A stretch of 64,000 bases of DNA from Lachnospiraceae bacterium. Lineage in GTDB: Bacteria; Bacillota; Clostridia; Lachnospirales; Lachnospiraceae. Shown here in pieces: positions 32,376 to 42,300 of this stretch. The stretch spans positions 186,001 through 250,000 of the forward strand of contig JAKVNF010000003.1 of NCBI GenBank assembly GCA_022483465.1. The letters run 5' to 3'. A program made the position numbers and the translations under genes. The notes beneath the pieces were generated by a model, which was not told the origin of the DNA, ran no database searches, and was given only the letters and a program-made list of their open reading frames with translations. Numbering within the stretch: position 1 is the stretch's first letter; each line of letters starts with the position of its first letter.

Positions 32376-34868
32376 ATGGAAAGACCAAATTACACGAAGG
32401 CAGCGGAGAACGTGCTGAAGAACGCGGAGAAGATCGCAGCCAAGAGCGGCTCTCCGTACATCGGGACGGAACATCTGCTGGTTTCGCTGATCGAGGAGAC
32501 GGAAGGAACCGCGTCGCAGGTACTGCGGGACGACGGCGCCTCCGCACAGAAGATCCTGAGCATGATCAGCACCCTGCGGGCACCGGCGTCGGACACGGCG
32601 CTGGCGGACCGGAGCGGGTATACCCCGAGACTCACCGCAGTCCTGCAGCTGGCCCGGGAACAGGCAGCAAAGTATGGAAGCAGTGAGATCGGAACGGAGC
32701 ACCTGCTGCTCGGCCTGATCCTGGAGCGCAACAACGTCGCCCTCAAGGTCCTCGAGACCGCGGGGGTGCACATCCCCAAGGTCTACTACAACGTGCTCCT
32801 TGCGATGAACGTGGACCCGAACCAGCACCGCAATGACCTGGCACCCCAGCAGGGCGCCGGGGCAAACGCAAAGGGCGGGCTCCTGGCTCAGTTCACGAGA
32901 GACCTGACCGAGGACGCGAGAGAGGGGAAGCTCGACCCGGTGATCGGGCGCGAGAAGGAGACCACACGGCTCCTCGAGATTCTCTCGAGAAGAACGAAGA
33001 ACAACCCGTGCCTCATCGGAGATCCGGGCGTCGGCAAGACCGCCATCGTGGAGGGCCTTGCGGAGAAGATCGCAGAGGATGCGGTGCCCGCAGGCCTTCG
33101 CGGCAAGCGGGTCCTGATGCTGGATCTTGCGGGCATGGTCGCCGGGACCAAGTACCGCGGCGAGTTTGAGGAGCGCATCAAGGGCGTCATCAGCGAGGTC
33201 ATTGCGGCGGGGGATGTGATCCTCTTTGCCGACGAGATGCACACGCTGATCGGCGCGGGCAGCTCCGAGGGGGCGCTGGACGCCTCCAACATCTTAAAGC
33301 CCTCCCTGGCAAGGGGAGAGCTGCAGCTGATCGGTGCCACCACCGAGAAGGAATTCCGCAGGATCGTGGGCAAGGACTCCGCGCTGGAGCGCCGGTTCCA
33401 GCCCATCGAGGTGGGCGAGCCCACTAGGGAGGAGACCCTTGCCATCTTAAAGGGCATCGCACCCCGGTATGAGGCCTTCCACCACGTGCAGATCACCGAG
33501 GATGCCCTGCAGGCGGCGGTCAACCTGACCGACCGCTACATCAACGATCGGTGCCTGCCGGACAAGGCGATCGACGCCATCGACGAGGCCTGCGCCTCGG
33601 CAAGACTCCTGGCCGCCCAGAAGGGGGAGAACCCTCAGGTGACCGGTGAGCTCTCCGAGATCGACAACGAGCTGGCAAAGGCCGTGAAGGAGGGCCGCAT
33701 TGACGATGCGCGCTCCCTTCGCAGCCGCTACCAGACGGTGGAGGCGGGGGCCAAGAAGGCGGCCTCCCAGAAGGAGAAGAAGGACGAGAAGAGCCTTCGG
33801 GTCACCGAGGGCGACGTCGCCCGGGTGGTCTCCCTCTGGTCCCAGGTGCCGGTTTCCCGGCTCACGGAGAAGGAGAGCACCAGGCTCTTAAAGCTGGAGA
33901 GCACGCTTCACAAGCGGGTCATCGGCCAGGAGGATGCGGTGACGGCGGTGGCAAAGGCCATCCGCAGGGGCCGTGTCGGCCTGCAGGACCCGAAGCGCCC
34001 CATCGGCACCTTCCTGTTTTTGGGACCCACCGGTGTCGGCAAGACTGAGCTCTCGAAGGCCCTGGCGGAGGCGGTGTTTGGGGATGAGAAGAGCCTCATC
34101 CGCATCGACATGTCGGAGTACTCCGAGCGCATCGCAGTGACCCGTCTCACCGGCTCCGCACCGGGGTATGTGGGCTACGAGGAGGGCGGCCAGCTGACCG
34201 AGGAGGTCCGGCGCCATCCCTACTCGGTGGTCCTCTTCGATGAGATCGAGAAGGCAAACCCCGAGGTCTACAACCTGCTTTTGCAGATCATGGACGAGGG
34301 GCGGCTGACCGACGGCAAGGGTTCCACCGTGAACTTCCGCAACACCATTCTGATCATGACCTCCAACCTGGGGGCCCGGCAGATCGCAGAGCCCAAGACG
34401 CTGGGCTTTGCGCCGGCGCTCACCGCGAAGGAGAGCTATGAGAAGATGAAGAGCGGGGTCATGGAGGAGCTCGGCCGCACCTTCCGCCCGGAGTTCATCA
34501 ACCGGATCGACGGGATCGAGGTCTTCCACACCCTCTCCAAGGAGGACATGAAGAAGATCTGCGCCCTGCAGTGCAATGAGTTCTCGAAGCGGGCCGAGGG
34601 GTCCCTGGGCATCCGCGTCAGCGTGACGCCCAGCATGCGGGACCACCTGGTGGACAAGTACTACAACCAGAAGATGGGCGCCCGGCCGTTGAAGCGCGCC
34701 ATGCAGACCGAGGTGGAGGATCCCTTCGCCGACCGGGTCCTGGAGGGCGAGTTCCAGGCGGGCGATACCGTCAAGGTGGGTTACTCCCGGGACAAGGTGA
34801 CCTTCTCGAAGGCAGAGTCGGAGAAGAAGGCCGAGGCCGCTTCGAAAGAGGAGAGCCATGCCGAATAA
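32376..34868 (+). CDS. clpC: ClpC-type AAA+ ATPase / unfoldase
   Basis: An 830-residue HSP100 unfoldase. Two Clp_N repeats occupy about residues 1-145. The first AAA+ module has [13 protein letters not shown] near 215 and a Walker B. A middle coiled-coil region lies about 410-470, and the second AAA+ module has [13 protein letters not shown] near 548 and the LGARQIA-type sensor region. The C-terminus ends in a D2-small domain and a Lys/Glu/Ala-rich tail. ClpC feeds substrates to ClpP, usually with McsB as the adaptor kinase. No mcsA/mcsB is adjacent here. GGAGGAAG sits three bases before the ATG. It overlaps radA by 11 bases. Confidence 0.95.
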   Translation: MERPNYTKAAENVLKNAEKIAAKSGSPYIGTEHLLVSLIEETEGTASQVLRDDGASAQKILSMISTLRAPASDTALADRSGYTPRLTAVLQLAREQAAKYGSSEIGTEHLLLGLILERNNVALKVLETAGVHIPKVYYNVLLAMNVDPNQHRNDLAPQQGAGANAKGGLLAQFTRDLTEDAREGKLDPVIGREKETTRLLEILSRRTKNNPCLIGDPGVGKTAIVEGLAEKIAEDAVPAGLRGKRVLMLDLAGMVAGTKYRGEFEERIKGVISEVIAAGDVILFADEMHTLIGAGSSEGALDASNILKPSLARGELQLIGATTEKEFRRIVGKDSALERRFQPIEVGEPTREETLAILKGIAPRYEAFHHVQITEDALQAAVNLTDRYINDRCLPDKAIDAIDEACASARLLAAQKGENPQVTGELSEIDNELAKAVKEGRIDDARSLRSRYQTVEAGAKKAASQKEKKDEKSLRVTEGDVARVVSLWSQVPVSRLTEKESTRLLKLESTLHKRVIGQEDAVTAVAKAIRRGRVGLQDPKRPIGTFLFLGPTGVGKTELSKALAEAVFGDEKSLIRIDMSEYSERIAVTRLTGSAPGYVGYEEGGQLTEEVRRHPYSVVLFDEIEKANPEVYNLLLQIMDEGRLTDGKGSTVNFRNTILIMTSNLGARQIAEPKTLGFAPALTAKESYEKMKSGVMEELGRTFRPEFINRIDGIEVFHTLSKEDMKKICALQCNEFSKRAEGSLGIRVSVTPSMRDHLVDKYYNQKMGARPLKRAMQTEVEDPFADRVLEGEFQAGDTVKVGYSRDKVTFSKAESEKKAEAASKEESHAE

Positions 34869-36261
34869 GAAGCGGACCACGGCGTTTTACTGCAGCGAGT
34901 GCGGCTATGAGTCCTCCCGCTGGGTGGGGCAGTGCCCCGCCTGCCACGCCTGGAACACCATGGTGGAGGCACCGGTGCGGGAGAGCGGCGGCACCGCCAA
35001 GGCGATCGCCCGGGGCGGCACCGCCCGGGCCGGGATCGGCCTCTCCGACCGGCGCACGAAGCCGGTGTCCCTCAATGAGGTGGAGGATGCCCCGTCCCTT
35101 CGCTGGTCCAGCGGCTACGGCGAGCTGGACCGGGTGCTCGGGGGCGGCATCGTCCGGGGCGCCATGGTCCTGGTAGGCGGCGACCCCGGCATCGGCAAGT
35201 CGACGCTCCTTCTGCAGGTGACGAAGAACCTCGCGGCAGCGGGGCACACGGTGCTCTACGTCTCGGGCGAGGAGTCCCTGCAGCAGATCAAGCTCCGGGC
35301 GCGCCGCATCGGCGCCGTGCCGGATAACCTGAAATTCATGTGTGAGACCGACCTGGACACGATCTCGGAGATTCTCCTGGAGGAGAAGCCCGAGATCTGC
35401 GTCATCGACTCGATCCAGACGATGTACAACAGCTCGGTGGATTCCGCCCCGGGCTCCGTCACCCAGGTGCGGGAGACGACAGGTGTCTTGATGCGCCTTG
35501 CCAAGGAGCAGGGCATCACCTTCTTTGTGATCGGACACGTGACGAAGGAGGGAACCGTCGCCGGCCCCCGGGTGCTGGAGCACATGGTGGACACGGTGCT
35601 CTACTTTGAGGGCGACCGCTACGCCTCCTACCGGATCATCCGCGGGGTGAAGAACCGCTTCGGCTCCACCAATGAGATCGGCGTCTTTGAGATGCGAAGC
35701 GAAGGCCTCCGGGAGGTGGAAAACCCCTCGGAGTTCATGCTGTCCGGAAGGCCTGAGGACGCCTCGGGGTCCGTGGTGTCCTGCACCGTGGACGGTACGC
35801 GGGCGATGCTGATCGAGGTCCAGGGGCTTGTCTGCCCCACCAACTTCGGCTATCCCAAGCGCCAGGCGACGGGAACCGACTACAACCGGGTCTCCCTCCT
35901 TCTGGCGGTTCTGGAGAAGCGGCTGAACATCCCGCTCTCCTCCTATGACGCCTACGTCAACCTGGCGGGCGGCATCCGGCAGACGGAGCCCGCGCTGGAT
36001 CTGGGGATCTGCCTGGCGATCCTCTCGAGCTTTCGCAACCGCCCCATCGGGGACCGGACCGTCGCCTTTGGCGAGGTGGGTCTCTCCGGGGAGGTCCGCA
36101 TGGTCTCAATGGCGGACATCCGGGTCGCAGAGGCCGCAAAGCTCGGCTTTACCACCTGCATCCTGCCGGCGAGCAACCTCCGGGGCCTCAAGCGCCCGGA
36201 GGGCATGGAGCTTGTCGGCGTGAGGAGCATGCAGGAGGCAGCTGATCTCATCCAGCGGTGA
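34858..36261 (+). CDS. radA: DNA repair protein RadA (Sms)
   Basis: A 467-residue RecA-like protein acting in recombination and branch migration. It has a four-Cys zinc finger at about residues 10-30 (CSECGYESSRW; CPACHAW). The Walker A is GGDPGIGKST near 108, the RadA-specific KNRFG motif near 265, and a C-terminal Lon-protease-like domain from about 300. It overlaps clpC by 11 bases, the usual clpC-radA pairing in Firmicutes. A strong terminator follows at 36291. Confidence 0.97.
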   Translation: MPNKKRTTAFYCSECGYESSRWVGQCPACHAWNTMVEAPVRESGGTAKAIARGGTARAGIGLSDRRTKPVSLNEVEDAPSLRWSSGYGELDRVLGGGIVRGAMVLVGGDPGIGKSTLLLQVTKNLAAAGHTVLYVSGEESLQQIKLRARRIGAVPDNLKFMCETDLDTISEILLEEKPEICVIDSIQTMYNSSVDSAPGSVTQVRETTGVLMRLAKEQGITFFVIGHVTKEGTVAGPRVLEHMVDTVLYFEGDRYASYRIIRGVKNRFGSTNEIGVFEMRSEGLREVENPSEFMLSGRPEDASGSVVSCTVDGTRAMLIEVQGLVCPTNFGYPKRQATGTDYNRVSLLLAVLEKRLNIPLSSYDAYVNLAGGIRQTEPALDLGICLAILSSFRNRPIGDRTVAFGEVGLSGEVRMVSMADIRVAEAAKLGFTTCILPASNLRGLKRPEGMELVGVRSMQEAADLIQR

Positions 36262-36290
36262 GAGGAGCTGCCAGGGACATATCAAACAAC

Positions 36291-36326
36291 AAAGAGGATG
36301 GAACAATTTCGTTCCATCCTCTTTTT
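36291..36326 (+). terminator. Intrinsic terminator after radA
   Basis: A perfect 14-base-pair stem (36291-36304 with 36311-36324, loop AATTTC), ending in a five-T run. Confidence 0.95.
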
Positions 36327-36382
36327 GCGTGCCTTGAAAAAGGAACTGCAACAATAAAAACCGCACGGGAAAGCCGTGCAGT

Positions 36383-36720
36383 TTGCGCGGCTTTGACTTT
36401 CACCTGACCCTCTCGGATCGTCGGGGCTTTCAGCCTGCGCGGATCGGAACCTCCTCGGTTGCCGGCATGCTGACGCAGGACGGGACGGACTTTTCCGAAA
36501 AGACCGCTGGCCCCAACGGCATCGGCACGGCCCTTGCCCTGGGGCGGCCGGTCCGGATCTTCGGGGCAGAGCACTACAGCCCCCTCTACCACGACTTTGT
36601 CTGCTGCACCGCGCCGGCGGGGAGGCCGCGGCGGCAGCCAGGGAGCTGCATCTTCCCGTCAGCACGTTTGATAGGAGGTGCCGGGCGCGAGGGATCCGCA
36701 TCCGGGGACGCATTGAGACC
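36383..36720 (+). pseudogene. Remnant of a sigma-54-dependent (AcoR/Fis-type) regulator
   Basis: Two joined fragments of a larger gene. In one frame, about 36383-36615, IGTSSVAGML, DFSEKTAGPNGIGTALA, FGAEHYSPLYHDF and CCTAPA match the GAF sensor domain of AcoR-like activators (wsE-x-GtNaIGtal ... EHy ... C-x-AP). In a second frame, from about 36616 to 36700, AAAARELHLPVSTFDRRC RARGI resembles a Fis-type helix-turn-helix (read as one stretch across the space). The AAA+ domain that should lie between is missing, and the frames do not match, so this is an internal deletion. No start or ribosome site remains. A GCACGG/CCGTGC hairpin precedes it. Confidence 0.6.
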
Positions 36721-36737
36721 AAAAGAAGCGAAAAGAC

Positions 36738-36773
36738 AAAAAAGAGCCGGGAGCGGAAGATCCGTTCCCGGCT
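36738..36773 (-). terminator. Intrinsic terminator of the tRNA-Trp transcript
   Basis: On the minus strand, AGCCGGGAACGGA pairs with the complementary arm across a 3-base loop (36745-36773), followed by a run of Ts (36738-36743). Confidence 0.85.
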
Positions 36774-36782
36774 ATTCGTGCG

Positions 36783-36854
36783 CAGAGGTGGAGAGATTCG
36801 AACTCCCATTGGCGGTTTTGGAGACCGCAGTCTTAGCCCTTCGACGACACCTCT
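36783..36854 (-). tRNA. tRNA-Trp (anticodon CCA)
   Basis: A 72-base cloverleaf on the minus strand. The acceptor AGAGGTG/CACCTCT (7 pairs) is followed by a 3-pair D stem. The anticodon stem is GCGGT/ACCGC with loop CTCCAAA (anticodon CCA). A 5-pair T stem carries TTCGAAT, and the discriminator is G. The 3' CCA is not encoded. It lies between two decayed regulators. Confidence 0.93.
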
Positions 36855-36955
36855 ATTTGGCTGCTGTTTGTCAGCAACAAGGAGTATAGCACAGAGACGG
36901 GGGTCGGGCAACGGGAAAATAAAAGACAGACTACTCGGCGGATTCCGGCGGGATT

Positions 36956-37489
36956 TTGGCACAACGGCGGAAGCATATGCTGCGCCGCCTGCCGTCCAAG
37001 TGGCGCGAAATGATGATCCGGCCGCTTCACGTTGAGATGACAGCGCTTCCGAAGGATTCTGCCTTTGCGGACTTTGCGGGGACTGCGCCGGAAGCGGGGG
37101 CGGAGAATGCCATCACCTTCTCCCTGCCAGATCTTCACGTGCCGTTTGTCTCCTTCCACGGCGCCATGCGGAGCTACTTTGAGCCGGAGCTCCTCCCCGG
37201 CGGGGCCGGCACCATCGAGGACGTGTCGGAAAAGCTCGGCCTCTCCCGGAGGACCCTTCAGCCAAAACGCGCCGAGGAGAACACGACCTTCCAAAAGCAG
37301 CGCAACTCCACCCGGGAGATCCTGGCAATCCACGACATCCGAAACACCGACATGTCCACCAATGACATGGCGTACCTTCCTGGCTATGCGGAGCGCAACT
37401 CCTTTCTGCGGGCCTTTGCGGTCTGGACCGGAAAGAGCATCACCGAGTACCGGAAGGGCCTGGAAGAGGAGGCCAGGGCGCAGGGATAA
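36956..37489 (+). pseudogene. Remnant of an AraC-family regulator (arabinose-binding-type N-domain)
   Basis: The open frame keeps recognisable pieces of an AraC regulator: FSLPDLHVPFVSF and SYFEPELL from the sensor domain, then directly GGAGTIEDVSEKLGLSRRTL of the helix-turn-helix domain and FLRAFAVWTGKSITEYRKG at its end. Residues that should link EPELL and the domain are missing (internal deletion), and the N-terminal two thirds of the sensor domain is gone. Several conserved leucines are replaced by Pro or Arg (RTLQPKR for RTLQRKL; AYLPGY for AYLLGY; AERNSF for AELNSF), which should break the fold. No ribosome site is seen. I call it a pseudogene although the frame is open. Confidence 0.68.
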
Positions 37490-37539
37490 GAGGCAGGCAC
37501 TGAACAAAGAAAGAGATTTCCTTCCTCTGCTTTCTGCCG

Positions 37540-37545
37540 TATAAT
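37540..37545 (+). promoter_or_regulatory. Perfect -10 box (TATAAT) upstream of the 37607 gene
   Basis: TATAAT at 37540-37545; the -35 region is poor. It lies 60 bases before the small gene's start. Confidence 0.5.
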
Positions 37546-37606
37546 AGGGGAATCATGAGGGGTAATGGGGTGCCCGGAAACATGGGCAGAAAGGCGGAAT
37601 AGGATT

Positions 37607-37858
37607 ATGGAAGAAAAGAAGTTTGAGGAACTCTACCGCGAGACGCTGTATACGCTGATGAGCCGGTCTTATGACGGATTCGTCCCGGCCACGCAGGTGC
37701 GCGGGGCGACGTCCGTGGCGGACATCCGGGCCATCGGTGACAGGATGGTGGCGGATCACATCATCGACGGCTACACGGTAGCCGGCAGCAATGCGATCCA
37801 GTGCATCGGCTTTGAGAAGAACATGGCTGCGGCGGCATTGGGGGCTGCCGGGCTGTAA
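37607..37858 (+). CDS. Unassigned 83-residue protein
   Basis: A short soluble protein: an acidic N-terminus (MEEKKFEELYRETLYTLM), a central VADIRAIGDRMVADHIIDGY and a C-terminal Ala/Gly-rich end. It has no membrane helix or signal. The ATG at 37607 was chosen because upstream frame sequence lies in the promoter; ribosome binding would use AAGGCGGAATAGGA. A terminator follows. Family not recognised. It may be a real monocistronic gene. Confidence 0.6.
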   Translation: MEEKKFEELYRETLYTLMSRSYDGFVPATQVRGATSVADIRAIGDRMVADHIIDGYTVAGSNAIQCIGFEKNMAAAALGAAGL

Positions 37859-37872
37859 GGAGAACGCAGCAA

Positions 37873-37918
37873 AAGAGCGGACAGCGACCGAGGATGGTCT
37901 CTGCCCGCTCCTTTTGTC
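37873..37918. terminator. Bidirectional terminator between the 37607 gene and the VanZ gene
   Basis: AAAAGAGCGG...CCGCTCCTTTT stem with an inner GACC/GGTC hairpin; A- and T-runs on both sides. It separates convergent genes. Confidence 0.8.
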
Positions 37919-37924
37919 ATGTGC

Positions 37925-38494
37925 TCAGGCGGCCTTGTCCCGCCGCGCCTTCAGGACATTTGCCCGAAAGGAGACAAGGCCCCGAAAAAGGGAGCTCCTG
38001 CCCCGCCGGTAGATGGCGCGGGCGAGGAGTATTCCGATGAGGGCGCCGCAGGTGTCGATGCAGACGTCCCGCACCCCCGGGGAGCGCCCCGGGGAGAGAA
38101 ACTGGTGCAGCTCGTCGCTGGTGGCATAGCAGGCGGCAATGAGAAGGGCTGTCAGGACGAGCCTCTTCCCAACAAGGCCGCAGAGGTACAGCGGCAGGAC
38201 GAGGAGCAGGCCGAAGATCAGGTACTCGGTGAAGTGGGCGGCCTTGCGCACCCAGAACTCCCAGAAGGACTCGTAGTAGAGGATCTGAGCTTTGGACCAG
38301 CCCGCCGAGAAGGCATCGTTTGCCCCCTCGATGAGGGCGGCGGTCACCTTCTGGGAGAGGCCGGAGGACTCCTGCGCGTTCTGGGAGGAGAACCCGAAGA
38401 TCAGGCTCCCCCAGAGGCAGGCCGGGATCACGGAGAGCACCTGGAGTGCCCGCGTCCTCTTGTGGTTATATTTTTGCGGATTATCTGCTGCCAA
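37925..38494 (-). CDS. VanZ-family protein
   Basis: A 189-residue protein with three or four membrane helices and the VanZ hallmarks: IPACLWGSLIFGFSSQNAQESSGLS after the first helix (in segments), VRKAAHFTEYLIFGLLL, and the conserved YATSDELHQFLSPGRSPGVRDV near residue 140. These residues are typical of VanZ proteins, including those unlinked to glycopeptide resistance. The start ATG at 38494 faces the TetR gene. The C-terminal tail is basic (RRGRSS ... KARRDKAA). Confidence 0.9.
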   Translation of the reverse strand: MAADNPQKYNHKRTRALQVLSVIPACLWGSLIFGFSSQNAQESSGLSQKVTAALIEGANDAFSAGWSKAQILYYESFWEFWVRKAAHFTEYLIFGLLLVLPLYLCGLVGKRLVLTALLIAACYATSDELHQFLSPGRSPGVRDVCIDTCGALIGILLARAIYRRGRSSLFRGLVSFRANVLKARRDKAA

Positions 38495-38632
38495 ATCTTC
38501 GTTCCCCTTTCTGTCAGAACCCTCATCCTAGCAGGAAACCGGCCGCTTGGCAACGAGAAAGGGGAATTCCAGGGGATCTGTCGGCCGTCTGCAAATCTCG
38601 CGGCGGGTTCTCCCAAATTTTACCCGGTATGC

Positions 38633-38638
38633 TATAAT
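38633..38638 (+). promoter_or_regulatory. Extended -10 (TGC-TATAAT) for the TetR gene
   Basis: TATAAT at 38633-38638 preceded by TGC, an extended -10. It lies in the divergent VanZ-TetR spacer, a likely site of autoregulation. Confidence 0.6.
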
Positions 38639-38701
38639 CGCTTCAGCATCCCGGGCGGTGGGGAAGAAACGCTGCCGCCCGGAGCGTGATACGGGAAGGA
38701 C

Positions 38702-39298
38702 ATGGGACAAAAATCTGAGGAAAAGCGGCGCTATATCCTGGAGAAGGCGCGGGGGGTCTTTGCCGCCCGGGGCTACCGGTCAGTGACGATGGCGGACATC
38801 GTGGAGGCCTGCGGCATCTCCCGGGGCGGCCTCTATCTCTACTTTCACAGCACCGAGGAGATCCTGCTGACCCTTTTGCGGGAGCAGGAGGAACAGGAGA
38901 GCGACCTCGTGTCGGAGGCGGTCCGGGAGCGGACCTCCTCTGCCGAGATCCTCAGCCGGTGCCTTGGGCAGAAGGTGGAGGACCTCTTTTCCGGGAAGGC
39001 CCTCTGCGCCGCCGAGTACGAGTACGTCTTTGCCGGCGGAGAGGATGATTTTCTGCGGGAGCGCACCGCCTCGATGCAGCGCACCCTGGAGTACCTGCTC
39101 CGGGTGGGGAGCCGCCGCGGGGAGCTCTCCTGTAAGGACCCGGCTGCCTCAGCCAGAACCCTTGTCCTTGCCCTGGAGGGGATGCGCATCCTCTCCTGCA
39201 CCGGCCGCCTGTCGCGGGAAGCGGCCGCGCGTGATCTTGCCGATCTGCTTGGGAGTCTGGGCATCCAGCCCCCGGCTTTGGACCGAATAAACCGGTGA
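38702..39298 (+). CDS. TetR-family transcriptional regulator
   Basis: A 198-residue regulator. The N-terminal helix-turn-helix (about residues 8-55) has the pattern RRYILEKARGVFAARGYRSVTMADIVEACGISRGGLYLYF (read in pieces of fewer than 20). The C-terminal domain is helical and variable. The start ATG at 38702 is preceded by GGGAAGGAC. It faces VanZ and precedes purL by about 50 bases; a link to either is not shown. Confidence 0.9.
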   Translation: MGQKSEEKRRYILEKARGVFAARGYRSVTMADIVEACGISRGGLYLYFHSTEEILLTLLREQEEQESDLVSEAVRERTSSAEILSRCLGQKVEDLFSGKALCAAEYEYVFAGGEDDFLRERTASMQRTLEYLLRVGSRRGELSCKDPAASARTLVLALEGMRILSCTGRLSREAAARDLADLLGSLGIQPPALDRINR

Positions 39299-39346
39299 AA
39301 ACCGGACCAGCCAACCATCATTTCTGCAACACGAGAAGGAGACAAC

Positions 39347-42300
39347 ATGCCAACCAAGGTCAGAAGAGTCTATGTTGAGAAAAAGCCCCCCTATGCGGTG
39401 AAGGCGAGCCAGCGCCTCGAGGAGATCCGCACCTTCCTCGGCGTGCCGGGCATTCGGAGCCTTCGGCTTCTCATCCGCTACGACATCGAGGGAATCCGGG
39501 ACGACGTCTTTGAGACTGCCTGCCGATGCGTCTTCTCCGAGCCCCCGGTCGATGTGCTCTACCGGGATACGATCGACATCCCCGCGGGGAGCCGGGTCTT
39601 TGCCGTGGAGGCACTTCCCGGACAGTTCGACCAGCGGGCAGACTCCGCGGTCCAGTGCATCCAGCTCTTAAACCCCGACTCCCATGTCATCATCCGCACC
39701 GCCGAGGTCTACATCCTCGAGGGTGACATCTCCGATGACGAGTTCGCGAGAATCCGCAAGGATGTCATCAACCCCGTGGACTCCCGGGAGACCTCGATGG
39801 ATCTGCCGGACACCCTCCTGACCGACTACCCGGAGGCACCGGATGTGGCAGTCTTCACCGGCTTTACGGCGATGGGCGAGGCGGAGCTCAAAGAGCTCTA
39901 TGACTCCCTGGGCCTTGCCATGACCTTCCGGGACTTCCAGTTCATCCAGGATTACTTCAAAAATGAGGAGCACCGCGATCCCACCATGACCGAGATCCGC
40001 GTGCTCGACACCTACTGGTCCGATCACTGCCGCCACACGACCTTCGCGACGGAGATCACGGACGTCACCTTCGACGACGGCTACTACAAGGTCCCCATGG
40101 AGACCGCATACCAGAGCTATCAGGACACCCGGGCCGAGCTCTTCTCAAACCGCCCGGACAAGTACCCGTGTCTGATGGACCTTGCCCTCATCGGCGCAAA
40201 GAAGCTCAAGGCCGAGGGCAAGCTCACCGACCAGGAGGAGTCCGACGAGAACAACGCCTGCTCCGTCGTCGTCCCCATCGAGGCGGACTACGGACAGGGA
40301 CCGGTGCGGGAGGAGTGGCTTCTCTTTTTCAAGAACGAGACCCACAACCACCCCACCGAGATTGAGCCCTTCGGCGGCGCTGCCACCTGCCTCGGCGGTG
40401 CCATCCGCGATCCGCTCTCCGGCCGCGGCTATGTGTACCAGGCCATGCGTGTCACTGGCGCAGCGGATCCCACCCGCCCCGTCTCCGAGACCCTCGAGGG
40501 GAAGCTCCCCCAGAAGAAGCTCGTGACCGGCGCGGCCCAGGGCTACTCCAGCTACGGCAACCAGATCGGCCTGGCGACCGGTGAGGTCACCGAGTTCTAT
40601 CACCCGGGGTATGTCGCAAAGCGCATGGAGATCGGTGCCGTGATGGGCGCTGCAGCCCGCAAGAACGTGGTGCGGGAGAACTCCGCCCCCGGCGACATCA
40701 TCATTCTCCTCGGCGGCCGGACCGGACGTGACGGCATGGGCGGCGCCACCGGCGCCTCCAAGGCCCACACCGAGAAGTCCCTCTCCACCTGCGGTGCCGA
40801 GGTTCAGAAGGGCAACGCGCCCACAGAGCGCAAGCTCCAGCGCCTCTTCCGCCGGCCTGAGGTCTCAAAGCTCATCAAGAAGTGCAATGACTTCGGCGCA
40901 GGCGGCGTCTCCGTCGCCATCGGCGAGCTCGCCGACGGCCTCTCCGTGAACCTCGACCTCGTGCCCAAGAAGTACGAGGGCCTCGACGGCACGGAGCTTG
41001 CCATCTCCGAGTCACAGGAGCGGATGGCCGTCGTGGTCGATCCCAAGGATGAGGAGACCTTCCTTCGCTATGCCGCAGAGGAGAACCTCGAGGCAACACC
41101 GGTCGCCGTCGTGACCAAGGAGCCCCGCCTTGTGCTCAACTGGCGCGGCAAGTCCATCGTCGACATCTCCCGCGCGTTCCTCAACACCAACGGCGCGCAC
41201 CAGGAGACGAAGGTCGAGGTGGAGGCACCGAAGAAGGAGGACAACTACTTCGACAAGGTCGCGGCGCAGAAGACCGCCGAGGATCTGAAGGACGGCAAGG
41301 GCTTTGCCGCCGCCTTCACGGACACCCTCTCCGATCTCAATGTCTGCTCCCAGAAGGGCCTCGTGGAGCGCTTTGACTCCTCCATCGGCGCAGGAACCGT
41401 GGAGATGCCCTACGGCGGAACCTACCAGCTGACCAAGACCCAGGCGATGACGGCAAAGCTCCCGGTCGCCGGCGGCACCACCGGAACGGTCAGCATGATG
41501 GCCTTTGGCTTTGATCCCTACCTGTCCAGCTGGAGCCCGTACCACGGCGCGGTCTATGCGGTGACCGAGTCGGTGGCAAAGCTCATCGCGACCGGCGGCG
41601 ACTTTGACAAGATCCACTTCACCTTCCAGGAGTACTTCAAGCGCATGAACGAGGAGCCCGCCCGCTGGAGCCAGCCCTTCTCGGCTCTGCTCGGCGCCTA
41701 TGACGCCCAGGTCGGCTTTGGAAAGGCTGCCATCGGCGGCAAGGACTCCATGTCCGGCTCCTTTGAGGACCAGGGAACGGAGATCAACGTGCCCCCGACT
41801 CTCGTCTCCTTCGCCGTCGACGTGGCAGACCAGTCGGACATTCTCTCCAACGAGTGCAAGGAGGCGGGCGACAAGCTGATCCGCTTCCACATCCGCAAGG
41901 ATGACTACGACATCCCGGTCTACGATGACGTCATCGACCTGTACCAGAAGGTGACAGGCCTGATCCGCAGCGGCATCGCCCGCGCGGCCTACGCCCTGGA
42001 TTCCTACGGCGTCGCCCCGGCGGCTGCCAAGATGGCCTTCGGCAACCGCTTCGGCATCGACTTCTCGGAGGCAAAGAATCTTTCCGCCCTCTTTGACAAC
42101 GGCCTGGGCGATCTCCTCGTCGAGGTGAAACCCGAGGATGTGACCGAGGTCCTTCGCATGGACGTGGACGCCGAGGTGGTGGCCACGGTCACCAAGGACA
42201 GCGCCTTCACCTTTCACGGTGAGAGCGTCTCCCAGGACAAGGCGCTGGCGGCCTGGAAGGCACCTCTCGAGTCCGTCTTCCCGTCGGTTGCCCCGGCGGC

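Noticed and set aside
36778-37035. 85-codon open frame overlapping tRNA-Trp
   Set aside because: It is read through the tRNA gene and has no ribosome site or family.
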